NCBI RefSeq assembly: GCF_003228315.1
Contig: NZ_CP029693.1
Span: 2,294,001 to 2,358,000 of the forward strand
Reading direction: 5' to 3'
Origin: Pseudomonas putida
Lineage (GTDB): Bacteria; Pseudomonadota; Gammaproteobacteria; Pseudomonadales; Pseudomonadaceae
Length of the DNA: 64,000 bases
Shown here in pieces: positions 52,990-62,197 of this stretch. The stretch's first letter is position 1. Every line of letters starts with the position of its first letter. A program made the translations under genes and the position numbers. A model generated the notes under the pieces. That model saw nothing but the letters and a program-made list of their open reading frames with translations, ran no database searches and was not told the DNA's origin.

Positions 52990-53090
52990 CTGTAGGAGCG
53001 AGCCTGCTCGCGAAAAACGCCCGGACAACGCGGTCATTCAGACAACCCGCGTTATCGTTGACCTCCATCGCGAGCAGGCTCGCTCCTACA
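52990..53090. repeat. REPIN, long-spacer class
   Basis: CTGTAGGAGCGAGCCTGCTCGCGAAAAACGCCCGGACAA.. type spacer shared with the copy at 8138-8240; inverse arm CGCGAGCAGGCTCGCTCCTACA. It lies after mgtA. Confidence 0.9.
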
Positions 53091-53095
53091 AAGGG

Positions 53096-55813
53096 TTATT
53101 GCCAGCCAAACCGCCGAATGTAGAACCCCTTCACCGCCTGGGTCAGGCCCATGTACGCCAGCAAAATCAGCGGCAAGAACACAAAGTACAAAGACGGCAG
53201 CGCCTGCAGTTTGAAGTAGTGCGCCAACGGTCCCATCGGCAGGAAAATCCCCACGGCCATGATGATCCCGGTCATCACCATCAACGGCGTCGCCGCGCGG
53301 CTTTGCAGGAACGGCACTTTCGGCGTGCGGATCATGTGCACGATCAGCGTCTGGGTCAGCAGGCCGACCATGAACCAGCCGGACTGGAACAGGGTCTGGT
53401 GGTCCGGGGTGTTGGCGTCGAACACGTACCACATCAGGGCGAAGGTGGTGATGTCGAACACCGAGCTGATCGGCCCGAAGAACAGCATGAACCGCCCGAC
53501 ATCCGCCGGTTGCCAGCGTTGCGGTTTTTTCAGCAGGTCGGCGTCGACGTTGTCGAACGGGATCGCGATCTGCGAAATGTCGTAGAGCAGGTTCTGCACC
53601 AGCAGGTGCATCGGCAGCATCGGCAGGAACGGAATGAACGCGCTGGCCACCAGCACCGAGAACACGTTGCCGAAGTTGGAACTGGCGGTCATCTTGATGT
53701 ACTTGAGCATGTTGGCGAAGGTCCGCCGCCCTTCCAGCACGCCCTCCTCCAGCACCATCAGGCTCTTCTCCAGCAGGATGATGTCCGCCGCTTCCTTGGC
53801 GATGTCCACCGCGCTGTCCACCGAAATACCGATGTCGGCGGTGCGCAGCGCCGGCGCGTCGTTGATCCCGTCGCCCATGAATCCGACCACATGCCCGTTG
53901 CCCTTGAGCAGGCGCACGATGCGTTCCTTGTGCGACGGCGTCAGTTTGGCGAAGACGTTGGTGTGCTCCACCGCCACCGCCAGTTCGGCATCGCTCATGC
54001 GCTCGATGTCGTTGCCCAGCAGCAAACCCTGTTGTTCCAGCCCGACTTCGCGGCAAATCTTCGCGGTCACCAGTTCGTTGTCACCGGTCAGCACCTTCAC
54101 CGCCACGCCGTGTTCGGCCAAGGCCTTGAGCGCCGGTGCGGTGCTCTCCTTGGGTGGATCGAGGAACGCCACGTAGCCGATCAGCGTCAGTTGCTGCTCA
54201 TCGGCCAGGCTGTAGGCATCGCGCCCTTCGATCATCGGCCGTGCGGCTACCGCCACCACCCGCAGACCTTCGGCATTGAAAGTGGCCGTGACCTGGCGAA
54301 TCCGCGCCAGCAACGCTTCATTCAACGGCTCATCCACTTCACCGTGACGCACCCGGGTGCACACCGCCAGCACCTCTTCCACCGCCCCCTTGCAGATCAG
54401 CAGATGCGGTTGTTCACGCTCGGCCACCACCACCGACATGCGCCGGCGCGTGAAGTCGAACGGGATCTCGTCGACCTTGCGAAACGCCGTGCCCACCTTC
54501 AACTCGCGATAGATTTCCACGTGTTCGAGCACCGCCACGTCCAGCAGATTTTTCAGGCCGGTCTGGTAGTAGCTGTTGAGGTAGGCCATCTCCAGCACGT
54601 CGTCGGAATCGTTGCCCCAGACATCGACATTGCGCGCCAGGAAGATCTTGTCCTGGGTCAGGGTGCCGGTCTTGTCGGTGCACAGCACATCCATGGCGCC
54701 GAAGTTCTGGATCGCGTCCAGGCGCTTGACGATGACCTTCTTGCGCGACAGGAACACCGCGCCCTTGGCCAGGGTCGAGGTGACGATCATCGGCAGCATT
54801 TCCGGGGTCAGGCCCACGGCAATCGACAGCGCAAACAACAGCGCCTGCATCCAGTCGCCCTTGGTGAAGCCGTTGATGAACAACACCAGCGGCGCCATGA
54901 CGAACATGAAGCGGATCAACAGCCAGCTGACTTTGTTGACCCCGTTCTGGAACGAGGTGGGTTCGCGATCGGTGGCGCCGACCCGTTGCGCCAGGGCGCC
55001 GAAATACGTGTTGTTGCCCGTGGTGAGAATCAGCGCCATGGCGGTGCCAGAGACCACGTTGGTGCCCATGAACAGAATGTTGTCCAGGTCCAGGGGATTG
55101 AGGGTCTCGTGGTCTTGCTGACGGGGAAACTTCTCCACCGGCATCGATTCACCGGTCATCGCCGCCTGGCTGACAAACAGGTCCTTGGCGCTGAGTACCC
55201 GGCAATCGGCGGGGATCATGTCGCCCGCCGACAACACGATCAGATCCCCCGGCACCAGTTCCTTGATCGGCAACTCGATTCGCCGGGCACTGCTGTTTTC
55301 CAGATCGCGGCGCAGCACGGTCGCGGTGTTGCTCACCATGGCCTTGAGCGCGTCGGCGGCCTGGTTGGATTTGCTCTCCTGCCAGAAGCGCAGCAAGGTC
55401 GAGAGAACAACCATGGAGAAAATCACGATGGCCGCCTTCAGGTCTTCGGTCAGCCAGGAGATGACGGCCAGCAAGGTCAGCAGCAAGTTGAACGGGTTCT
55501 TGTAGCAGTGCCACAGGTGAACCCACCACGGCAGCGGTTGCTCGTGCTCGACCTCATTGAGGCCGAATTGCTCGCGCAGCGCTGCCGCCTCCTCTTCGTT
55601 CAAGCCATCGGTGTGACTGCCGAGTTTGCCCAGCAGCTCGCCCGTGTCACTGGTGGCCGCGCTGACCAGCGTCTGCGCCAAGGTGGGCGGTACCTCGCGA
55701 CTGACGCTGGTATCGGTGAAGTTTTCCAGCAGCGCCAGGCGACGGAAGTGCCGGGCGATGTGGCGGGTGCGCAGGAATCCGGCGAAGAATTCCTTGAGCA
55801 GGGTCAGGTTCAT
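53096..55813 (-). CDS. mgtA: Mg2+-importing P-type ATPase (MgtA/MgtB)
   Basis: 905 aa P3B-type ATPase. The phosphorylation site is DVLCTDKTGTLTQDKI. Other signatures are TGESMPVEKF (actuator), GFMGDGINDAPALRTADIGI (hinge) and LEEGVLEGRRTFANMLKYIKM. The N-terminus has the cation-ATPase domain, and about ten membrane helices are spread as in MgtA (TM1-2 near residue 110, the last six after residue 700). It imports Mg2+ with the gradient under low-Mg2+ stress. A long leader with hairpins precedes it, suggesting post-initiation control. No phoPQ is nearby. Confidence 0.95.
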   Translation of the reverse strand: MNLTLLKEFFAGFLRTRHIARHFRRLALLENFTDTSVSREVPPTLAQTLVSAATSDTGELLGKLGSHTDGLNEEEAAALREQFGLNEVEHEQPLPWWVHLWHCYKNPFNLLLTLLAVISWLTEDLKAAIVIFSMVVLSTLLRFWQESKSNQAADALKAMVSNTATVLRRDLENSSARRIELPIKELVPGDLIVLSAGDMIPADCRVLSAKDLFVSQAAMTGESMPVEKFPRQQDHETLNPLDLDNILFMGTNVVSGTAMALILTTGNNTYFGALAQRVGATDREPTSFQNGVNKVSWLLIRFMFVMAPLVLFINGFTKGDWMQALLFALSIAVGLTPEMLPMIVTSTLAKGAVFLSRKKVIVKRLDAIQNFGAMDVLCTDKTGTLTQDKIFLARNVDVWGNDSDDVLEMAYLNSYYQTGLKNLLDVAVLEHVEIYRELKVGTAFRKVDEIPFDFTRRRMSVVVAEREQPHLLICKGAVEEVLAVCTRVRHGEVDEPLNEALLARIRQVTATFNAEGLRVVAVAARPMIEGRDAYSLADEQQLTLIGYVAFLDPPKESTAPALKALAEHGVAVKVLTGDNELVTAKICREVGLEQQGLLLGNDIERMSDAELAVAVEHTNVFAKLTPSHKERIVRLLKGNGHVVGFMGDGINDAPALRTADIGISVDSAVDIAKEAADIILLEKSLMVLEEGVLEGRRTFANMLKYIKMTASSNFGNVFSVLVASAFIPFLPMLPMHLLVQNLLYDISQIAIPFDNVDADLLKKPQRWQPADVGRFMLFFGPISSVFDITTFALMWYVFDANTPDHQTLFQSGWFMVGLLTQTLIVHMIRTPKVPFLQSRAATPLMVMTGIIMAVGIFLPMGPLAHYFKLQALPSLYFVFLPLILLAYMGLTQAVKGFYIRRFGWQ

Positions 55814-56212
55814 GGCAGTTCCCCCAGGGTCAGCCGGGAAACCGTCGAGCAGGCGTGTCGGTGCGCCGCGATGACGACAAGGAGTCGAACATCACGCACG
55901 GTTCAGCGTCGATGAGAGGACGTCGGGACACAGGCCACAAATGGCCGTGATCGGGAAGCCGCTGCTCGCTTTACGGCGAGACAACGGCACAAAAGGAGAG
56001 CGCGTTATCTGGCCGAATGTATGCCGGTTATCGAAACCGGCCGACTACTGTCACTCGAACAAGTACCCACTGTGGGTCTCCGCTATTGATGAAAACGCGC
56101 GAAGCTTACGCCCCGGTATTTGCAGAGTAAACGCGTTACAAAAGTTTGCAGGGGGAATCGCGGGGTTCTTCAGGATGGGTTCAGGATTCGAAATTTGTGA
56201 TGCCTTTCAGGG
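55814..56212 (-). promoter_or_regulatory. Long untranslated leader/promoter region of mgtA
   Basis: About 400 nt without a recognised gene. On the minus strand it contains a perfect stem GCCGGTT-N5-AACCGGC (56023-56041), a shorter stem GGCCA-TTTG-TGGCC (near 55938) and a 20-codon ATG frame (55892 to 55830) that ends 16 nt before the mgtA start and contains two proline codons. Enterobacterial mgtA is controlled by a leader RNA with a short peptide gene; this may be an analogue, but no sequence likeness to that leader is evident. Confidence 0.4.
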
Positions 56213-56216
56213 CCTC

Positions 56217-56376
56217 TTCGCGAGCGGGCTCGCTCCCATAGGGGATCTTCAGTGAACACGGAATTTGTGTGCAACTGAGATCCATTGTGGGAGCGAGCCT
56301 GCTCGCGAAGGCGTCAGGTCAACCAACATCATCATTGACGGATCTACCGCATTCGCGGGCAAGCCCGCTCCCACAG
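56217..56376. repeat. REP half-unit plus REPIN
   Basis: A single REP (TTCGCGAGCGGGCTCGCTCCCATAGGGG, 56217-56243) is followed by a mixed REPIN (56285-56376) whose left arm is GTGGGAGCGAGCCTGC and right arm is ATTCGCGGGCAAGCCCGCTCCCACAGG. The two arms belong to different core variants. They fill most of the gap between the thioesterase 3' end and the mgtA leader. Confidence 0.85.
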
Positions 56377-56402
56377 GTAGGGTGTGATATTCGGGATTGG
56401 GG

Positions 56403-57137
56403 TCAGGCGTAGGCCGCCTTCGCATGTCGCCGATGGTGAACTTCAAGCTGATCCTTGATTAGCTTGAGCACCTTGGCCTCGTGCTCATGAATGAAGAAAT
56501 GCCCGCCACCGAGCATGTCCACGGAAAAGCTGCCTCGGGTTTCCTCGCTCCAGCCGATCAACTGCTCGGTGGTGGCCCGGTCGGCCTTGCCGCCGAGCAC
56601 ATGCACCGGGCAGTTGAGCAACGGGCGCTGCACGGGTTCGAAGCGCCCGCATAACTGGAAGTCGGCGCGCAGGATCGGCAGGGTCAGGCTCATCAATTCC
56701 TGGTTGGCCAGCACTTCCTCGCTGGTGCCATTGAGCGTGCGCAGTTGCTCGATCAGTTCGGCGTCGGTTTTGGGCTGGGCAAAACCGCGGTCGTAATCCT
56801 CGCGCATCGTGGGTGCTGCGGTGCCGGAAGCGAACAGCGCCACCGGTTCCGGGCAGCCCAGCGAGCGAAACGCATGGGCCATCTCGCAAGCCAGCAAGGC
56901 ACCGAGGCTGTGGCCGAACAAGGCGTACGGAGCCTTCAGGGTTTGTTTGTGTTCCTGTGCCAGTTGCAGCGCCAGCCGGCGCATGTCGGTGTGCAGCGGC
57001 TCGCCGAACCGCGCCCCTCGCCCCGGCAGCTCCACCGGCTGCAGTTTCAGCCAGTGCGGCAGTTTGTTGCGCCAGCGGCTGTAAACCATGGCGCTCGCGC
57101 CAGAATAAGGCAGGCACAGCAATGTCAGCTGGGTCAC
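56403..57137 (-). CDS. Type II (proofreading) thioesterase of NRPS/PKS type
   Basis: 244 aa alpha/beta-hydrolase. The nucleophile elbow is FGHSLGALLACEMAH, preceded by LPGRGARFGEPLHTDM, and the catalytic His is in GGGHFFIHEH. These are hallmarks of stand-alone thioesterases that clear misprimed carrier proteins of peptide synthetases. The start is GTG at 57137 with GAGGAA 7 nt upstream; upstream ATG starts would add 22 residues without family likeness. No NRPS or PKS gene is in the window. A role in pyoverdine synthesis (PvdG-like) is possible but not shown. Confidence 0.88.
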   Translation of the reverse strand: MTQLTLLCLPYSGASAMVYSRWRNKLPHWLKLQPVELPGRGARFGEPLHTDMRRLALQLAQEHKQTLKAPYALFGHSLGALLACEMAHAFRSLGCPEPVALFASGTAAPTMREDYDRGFAQPKTDAELIEQLRTLNGTSEEVLANQELMSLTLPILRADFQLCGRFEPVQRPLLNCPVHVLGGKADRATTEQLIGWSEETRGSFSVDMLGGGHFFIHEHEAKVLKLIKDQLEVHHRRHAKAAYA

Positions 57138-57208
57138 CGGGCGTTCCTCGAAGTTTGTCTGTAGGGGAACGGATGGGCGATGCAGAAATTTAGTCAGATG
57201 CAAAACCC

Positions 57209-57296
57209 CTGTAGGAGCGAGCCTGCTCGCGATAGCGGTGTGTCAGTCAATATTTATGTGGCTGACACTCCATCGCGAGCAGGCTCGCTCCTACAG
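57209..57296. repeat. REPIN
   Basis: CTGTAGGAGCGAGCCTGC and inverse with the spacer GTGTGTCAGTCAATATTTATGTGGCTGACAC; between the MFS 3' end and the thioesterase 5' side. Confidence 0.9.
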
Positions 57297-57304
57297 TTGG
57301 ATCA

Positions 57305-58477
57305 TCATTTCAAGTGGCGATAGCTTTGAATGGCTGAGCCCAACACCACCCCCCCCGCCGCAATCGCCACCCAAAACCCGCTACGCGCCCCGAACGCATC
57401 CACCATCCACCCGGAACTGGCCGCACCGATCGCCACGCCGATGCTCAACCCGGTGACCAGCCAGGTCAGGCCTTCGGTGAGCTTGGCCGGCGGGACGATC
57501 TGCTCCACCAGCGCCATGGCGACAATCAGGGTTGGGGCAAAGAACAGCCCGGCGACGAACACCGCCAGCGACAAGCCGAGAATGTTCACCGCCAAGAGCA
57601 ACGGCAAGGTCGTCACCGCCGTCGCCACCCCGCCGTAAAGGAACAAGCGCGGCAGCGGCACTTTCGAGCGCAGCGCGCCGAAGGCCAGTCCCGCCAGGCA
57701 GGAACCGATGGCATACACCGACAACACGATGCTCGCCGCAGCCGGTTGCCCCTGCTGCTGGGCGAAGGCCACGCTGACCACATCCACAACACCGACGATG
57801 GTGCCCATGGCGATCATCAACAGCATCAGCAACTGGATGTCCAGCGAGCGGATTATCGAGCCCTTGTGATGTTCTTCGTGAGGGTGAATCGCCGGTTCGG
57901 TACTGCGTTGCAGCACAAACGCGGTGACGCCGATGGCCAGCATCAGCAACGCTGCCAGCGGCCCGGCCTCGGGGAACGCCACCACGCACAGGCCCACCGA
58001 TAAAGGCGGACCGACGATGAAACAGACCTCATCGAGCACCGACTCCAGCGCATAGGCGGTCTGCAATTGCGGCTGGCCGCGATACAACTCGGTCCAGCGC
58101 GCCCGCACCATCGCCGACATGCTCGGCATGCAGCCGGCGATGGCGGCGAACACGAACAGCGTCCAGTGCGGGGCCTGCAAACGGGTGCAGAGCAACACCA
58201 TCAGCAGCGCCCCGCCGCCGATCAGCGCCGACACGGGGAGGATCCGGCGCTGGCCAAAACGGTCCACCAGTCGCGACACCTGCGGCGCACAAAACGCCGT
58301 GGCCAGGGCAAAGGTCGCCGCCACCGCGCCCGCCAGACCGTAGCCACCCTGCAACTGCGAGAGCATGGTGATCAGGCCGATACCGGTCATGGAAATCGGC
58401 ATGCGCGCGATCATCCCGGCCAGGACGAAGGCGCGGCTGCCGGGGGCGTTGAACAGTTCGCGGTAGGGGTTTGCCAT
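57305..58477 (-). CDS. MFS transporter, 12-TM exporter type
   Basis: 390 aa with twelve hydrophobic segments. DRFGQRRILPVSALIGGGALLMV is the MFS loop 2-3 motif. VGPPLSVGL and the loop with IHPHEEHHKG lie centrally. Start at 58477 (MANPYREL) follows GGGGGCTGGCC-type purine-poor sequence, but upstream frames would run into a REP pair. The substrate is unknown. It lies downstream of nothing obvious and 167 nt upstream of the type II thioesterase on the same strand, so export of a peptide product is conceivable only as speculation. Confidence 0.88.
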   Translation of the reverse strand: MANPYRELFNAPGSRAFVLAGMIARMPISMTGIGLITMLSQLQGGYGLAGAVAATFALATAFCAPQVSRLVDRFGQRRILPVSALIGGGALLMVLLCTRLQAPHWTLFVFAAIAGCMPSMSAMVRARWTELYRGQPQLQTAYALESVLDEVCFIVGPPLSVGLCVVAFPEAGPLAALLMLAIGVTAFVLQRSTEPAIHPHEEHHKGSIIRSLDIQLLMLLMIAMGTIVGVVDVVSVAFAQQQGQPAAASIVLSVYAIGSCLAGLAFGALRSKVPLPRLFLYGGVATAVTTLPLLLAVNILGLSLAVFVAGLFFAPTLIVAMALVEQIVPPAKLTEGLTWLVTGLSIGVAIGAASSGWMVDAFGARSGFWVAIAAGGVVLGSAIQSYRHLK

Positions 58478-58562
58478 GGGGGCTGGCCTCAACAAAGGGC
58501 CTGCAAGTTGCCATAAGGCTAATGGTGGGGAAAGCAGCAAATTGTTGGGTGAATGTGAAGGC

Positions 58563-58639
58563 CCCTTCGCGAGCAGGCTCGCTCCTACAGGGTCGGGTGT
58601 ACACCATCCATTGTAGGAGCGAGCCTGCTCGCGATGAGG
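58563..58639. repeat. REP pair in reversed orientation
   Basis: CTTCGCGAGCAGGCTCGCTCCTACAGG, a 20-nt spacer, then TTGTAGGAGCGAGCCTGCTCGCGATG. The tails point inward, opposite to common REPINs. It lies between the divergent MFS and GH15 genes. Confidence 0.85.
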
Positions 58640-58733
58640 CCGGCGAAACCACCTCTGGTATCCAGACAAATGAACTACTGGCCGTCCAATCCAGTCCTCT
58701 GATCAGGTTCCAGTTCCCGGAGTTTTACCGACA

Positions 58734-60557
58734 ATGGCCGACCACCCCGAACGCCAAAGCCCCATCGACGCCCACGGCATCATCGGCGACATGCGCAGCG
58801 CCGCCCTGGTCAATGACAAAGGCAGTGTGGATTTCTTCTGCTGGCCGGAATTCGACAGCCCGTCGATTTTCTGTTCGCTGCTGGACACCCCCGAGGCCGG
58901 CATCTTCCAGCTGTCTCCGGATCTGCCCGACGCCCGCCGCGAGCAAATCTACCTGCCCGACACCAACGTGTTGCTGACCCGCTGGCTCAGCGACCGCGCC
59001 GTGGTGGAAATCACCGATCTGCTGCCCATTGGCGACACCGAGGACGACTTGCCGCTGCTTATGCGCCGGGTGCGGGTGGTCAGTGGCAAGGCGAGTTTTC
59101 ATCTGCATTGCGCCGTGCGCCATGACTACGCCCGCGCCGACACCCGTGCCCGTGCGGACAAGAACGGCGTGGTCTTTGAAGCCACAGACCAACCGTCATT
59201 GCGCTTGTCTTCGGACCAACCCATAAAGATCAACGGCAGCGCCGCTGTCGCCCGGTTCACCCTCGAACAGGACCAGACCGCCGAGTTCCTGCTCGGCGCC
59301 ATCGACGACCCGCGCTTCAAGGAAGGCGCCGCGGATTTGTGCCTGGAACGCACCCTGAAGTTTTGGCGCGACTGGATCGGCCAGTCCAACTATCGCGGGC
59401 GCTGGCGAGAAATGGTCAACCGCTCGGCACTGGCGATGAAGCTTTTGACCTCGCGCAAACACGGCGCGATCCTCGCCGCCGCCACCTTCGGCCTGCCGGA
59501 AACCGTCGGCGGCTCACGCAACTGGGACTATCGCTACACCTGGATCCGCGACGCCTCGTTCACCGTCTACGCCTTCATGCGCCTGGGCTTCACCGAAGAG
59601 GCCAACGCCTACATGCGCTGGCTGCGCGGCCGGGTCAGCGACTGTCATGGCCAATCGATGAAGCTCAACATCCTCTACGGCATCGATGGCCGCCAGGAAC
59701 TGCCGGAAATCGAACTCACCCATCTGTCCGGCCACGGTGGCGCGCAACCGGTGCGCATCGGCAACCTGGCGTATGCGCAAGTGCAGCTCGACATCTTCGG
59801 CGAGCTGATGGATGCGGTGTACCTGGTCAACAAATACGGCGAAGCCATTTCCCATGAAGGCTGGAAACACACGGTGGAAGTGGTCGATCAGGTCTGCGAA
59901 ACCTGGGAACAGGAAGACGTCGGCATCTGGGAAATGCGCGGCGAGCAACACCACTTCCTGCACTCGCGACTAATGTGCTGGGTGGCACTGGACCGCGCGA
60001 TCCGCCTGGCCTCGAAACGCTCCCTGCCCGCCCCGTTCGCCCGCTGGGACCAGACCCGCCAGGCGATCTACGCCGACATCTGGGACAACTTCTGGGATGA
60101 CCAGCGCGGGCATTTCGTCCAGCACATCGGCGGCACCGGCCTGGACGGCTCGATGCTGCTGATGCCACTGGTGCGCTTCGTCAGCGCCAAGGACCCGCGC
60201 TGGCTCGCCACCCTCGATGCCATCGAAAAAAGCCTGGTACGCGATGGCATGGTCTACCGCTATTGCAACGAACACACCCACATCGACGGCCTGCCCGGCA
60301 CCGAAGGCGCCTTCGCCGCGTGCTCCTTCTGGTACGTCGAATGCCTGGCCCGCGCGGGCCGGGTGGAAAAGGCGCATCTGGAGTTCGAGCAGTTGCTGCG
60401 GTATGCCAATCCGTTGGGGCTGTATGCCGAGGAATTCGACAGTCACGGGCGGCACATGGGCAATACGCCGCAAGCACTGACGCATCTGGCGTTGATCAGT
60501 GCGGCGTGTTTTCTGGATCGGAAGTTGAGTGGGGAGAAGGGGTTTTGGCAGCCGTGA
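58734..60557 (+). CDS. Glycoside hydrolase family 15 protein (glucoamylase/trehalase-like)
   Basis: 607 aa. The N-terminal super-sandwich domain (IGDMRSAALVNDKGSVDFFCWPEFDSPSIF) is followed by an (alpha/alpha)6 barrel. Barrel motifs are GGSRNWDYRYTWIRDASFTVYAFMRLG and ETWEQEDVGIWEMRGEQHHFLHSRLMCW with the catalytic general acid Glu. YAEEFDSHGRHMGNTPQALTHLALI carries the second Glu near the C-terminus. Bacterial members act on alpha-glucosides or trehalose. There is no signal peptide, so it is cytoplasmic. GGAG lies upstream of the ATG. Confidence 0.92.
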   Translation: MADHPERQSPIDAHGIIGDMRSAALVNDKGSVDFFCWPEFDSPSIFCSLLDTPEAGIFQLSPDLPDARREQIYLPDTNVLLTRWLSDRAVVEITDLLPIGDTEDDLPLLMRRVRVVSGKASFHLHCAVRHDYARADTRARADKNGVVFEATDQPSLRLSSDQPIKINGSAAVARFTLEQDQTAEFLLGAIDDPRFKEGAADLCLERTLKFWRDWIGQSNYRGRWREMVNRSALAMKLLTSRKHGAILAAATFGLPETVGGSRNWDYRYTWIRDASFTVYAFMRLGFTEEANAYMRWLRGRVSDCHGQSMKLNILYGIDGRQELPEIELTHLSGHGGAQPVRIGNLAYAQVQLDIFGELMDAVYLVNKYGEAISHEGWKHTVEVVDQVCETWEQEDVGIWEMRGEQHHFLHSRLMCWVALDRAIRLASKRSLPAPFARWDQTRQAIYADIWDNFWDDQRGHFVQHIGGTGLDGSMLLMPLVRFVSAKDPRWLATLDAIEKSLVRDGMVYRYCNEHTHIDGLPGTEGAFAACSFWYVECLARAGRVEKAHLEFEQLLRYANPLGLYAEEFDSHGRHMGNTPQALTHLALISAACFLDRKLSGEKGFWQP

Positions 60558-60704
60558 GCCAGCTTCTTGCAGGAGTCAAAGTCCTACATTTTTTAAACAA
60601 AACATCCGGAAATACCCGGTTGCCAGTTGTTACATCCCCACCTAACATCCGGTCCAACGGGCACAGCGGAGCTGTCCAACCAAACCCGAATTCAAGGAAC
60701 CGGA

Positions 60705-61088
60705 ATGACCCAACGCATCCACCGCAGCATCGACCTCCCCCTTCGCACCGGCCTCAGCCGTGATCAATTGTGGGAAGACCACGACAAGGGCCTGATCAAG
60801 TGCTGGGAAGTCGGCCGTCAGCGCGCCGCCCGCTTCCCTGACCTCGCCAGGCAATGCCTGGCCGGTGAACTGCCGGTGCTGGGCTGGAAAGGTGGTGTCA
60901 GTCGCAGTCTAAAAAAACTCGAGAAATACGGATCCCTCAAGTACCTCGCTCAATGGCAGGGCCTGCGCGGGGAGGATCTGGCTGTGGATTTGGGTGAAGA
61001 GCGGGCGCTGACTTGCTCACGCACGGGGATGGTGGTGACGTTCACGCCGGATCGGGCGAAGTATTTCAATCAAGTGGCGGAAGCGTAA
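60705..61088 (+). CDS. Conserved small hypothetical protein
   Basis: 127 aa, soluble, no signal peptide or membrane segment. It is rich in basic residues (HRSIDLPLRTGLSRDQLWEDHDKGLIKCWEVGRQRAARFPDLARQCL, LKKLEKYGSLKYLAQWQGL). Only two cysteines are present. AAGGAAC lies 7 nt before the ATG at 60705. It stands alone between the GH15 gene and the convergent AraC gene. No function is suggested. Confidence 0.7.
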   Translation: MTQRIHRSIDLPLRTGLSRDQLWEDHDKGLIKCWEVGRQRAARFPDLARQCLAGELPVLGWKGGVSRSLKKLEKYGSLKYLAQWQGLRGEDLAVDLGEERALTCSRTGMVVTFTPDRAKYFNQVAEA

Positions 61089-61124
61089 GTCGCCGAACAA
61101 TCGGATCGTCGCCCGAAGCCACAC

Positions 61125-62108
61125 TCAAGGCACTGCTGGATCTGCTTCAGCACTGACCGAAAACCGCTCCCGATAAGCCTGCGGTGTCACGCCCATGGCT
61201 CGCAGGAAACTGCGGCGCAACGTCTCTTCACTGCCAAACCCGCATTGCACCGCGACCCGCTTGATCGGCACGCCGGTGTCGCTGAGCAGGCGGCGTGCGG
61301 TTTCGACGCGGATCAGTTCGATGGCCCGGGCCGGGGTCTGGCCGGTGTCGGCGCGGTAGTGACGCACGAAGCTGCGTTCGCTCATGCCGGCTTGCAGGGC
61401 CAGGGTCGGGATGCCGAGGTCCTTGGTGAGGTTTTCGCTGATCCAGGCGTGAAGTTCGTCGAAACGATTGCCTTCGTGCTGTAAGGACAGGGTCACGCTG
61501 AATTGTGACTGGCCACCGGGACGCTTGAGGAACACCACCAGTTGCCGGGCGACTTCCAGGGCCATGCTGCGGCCGAGGTCTTCTTCGACCATTGCCAGTG
61601 CCAGATCGATGCCGGCGGTGACCCCGGCGGAGGTCCAGACCGGGCCGTCGTTGATGAAGATGGGATTGGGTTCGACCTGCAATTGCGGGTGCTGCTGCGC
61701 CAGTTGCTCGCAGCGGGTCCAGTGGGTCACCACGCGCCGGCCATCGAGCCAGCCGCTGGCCGCCAGCAAGAATGCCCCGGTGCACACCGAGGCCACCCGC
61801 CGGCATAACACCCCATGTTCGCGCACCCACGCCACCAGCGCCGGGTCTTGCGCCGCCGCATACACACCCCAGCCTCCGGCGATGATCAGGGTGTCGCTAC
61901 CCTGCTCCGGCAAGGGCTCGGCCAGCATTACCAACCCTGCCGACGACATCACCGCCCCGCCGCTGCTGGCGATCACCGTTGGTGCATAGGGTGCGGGCAA
62001 GCCTTGTTGGCGGGCGATGTCGTTGGCCGAGGCGAACACCTGCAAGGGCCCTGTGACATCGAGCAATTGCACGTTGGTGAATGCCAGCACATGAATGGTC
62101 TTGGTCAT
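61125..62108 (-). CDS. GlxA-family AraC regulator with DJ-1/PfpI domain
   Basis: 327 aa. The N-terminal DJ-1/PfpI domain (HVLAFTNVQLLDVTGPLQVFASAND, IAGGWGV, VASVCTGAFLLAASGWLDGRR) keeps the nucleophile-elbow cysteine, which many regulators have lost. The C-terminal AraC domain has LALQAGMSERSFVRHYRADTGQTPARAIE and IKRVAVQCGFGSEETLRRSFLRAMGVTPQAYR. It is divergent from inhA, whose product is a DJ-1 superfamily enzyme of related fold, and probably regulates it. Confidence 0.92.
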   Translation of the reverse strand: MTKTIHVLAFTNVQLLDVTGPLQVFASANDIARQQGLPAPYAPTVIASSGGAVMSSAGLVMLAEPLPEQGSDTLIIAGGWGVYAAAQDPALVAWVREHGVLCRRVASVCTGAFLLAASGWLDGRRVVTHWTRCEQLAQQHPQLQVEPNPIFINDGPVWTSAGVTAGIDLALAMVEEDLGRSMALEVARQLVVFLKRPGGQSQFSVTLSLQHEGNRFDELHAWISENLTKDLGIPTLALQAGMSERSFVRHYRADTGQTPARAIELIRVETARRLLSDTGVPIKRVAVQCGFGSEETLRRSFLRAMGVTPQAYRERFSVSAEADPAVP

Positions 62109-62146
62109 TTTGGCGTAATTCGTGGGGTGATTGGCGTATGCGCCAA
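62109..62146. promoter_or_regulatory. Candidate operator between the GlxA-type regulator and inhA
   Basis: TTGGCG (62131-62136), TATG, CGCCAA (62141-62146) is a perfect dyad, and TTTGGCGTA at 62109-62117 repeats the left half-site about two helical turns away. The set lies between the divergent starts (62108 and 62198), as expected for an AraC-type regulator. Confidence 0.55.
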
Positions 62147-62197
62147 ATCCTGAGCGCCTAAAGTGAACTTGTCCACTCACTTTCGGAGCAAAACACC

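Noticed and set aside
53099..55915. Long plus-strand open frame opposite mgtA
   Set aside because: Rich in His, Arg and Gln with no domain; an antisense shadow of a clear P-type ATPase.
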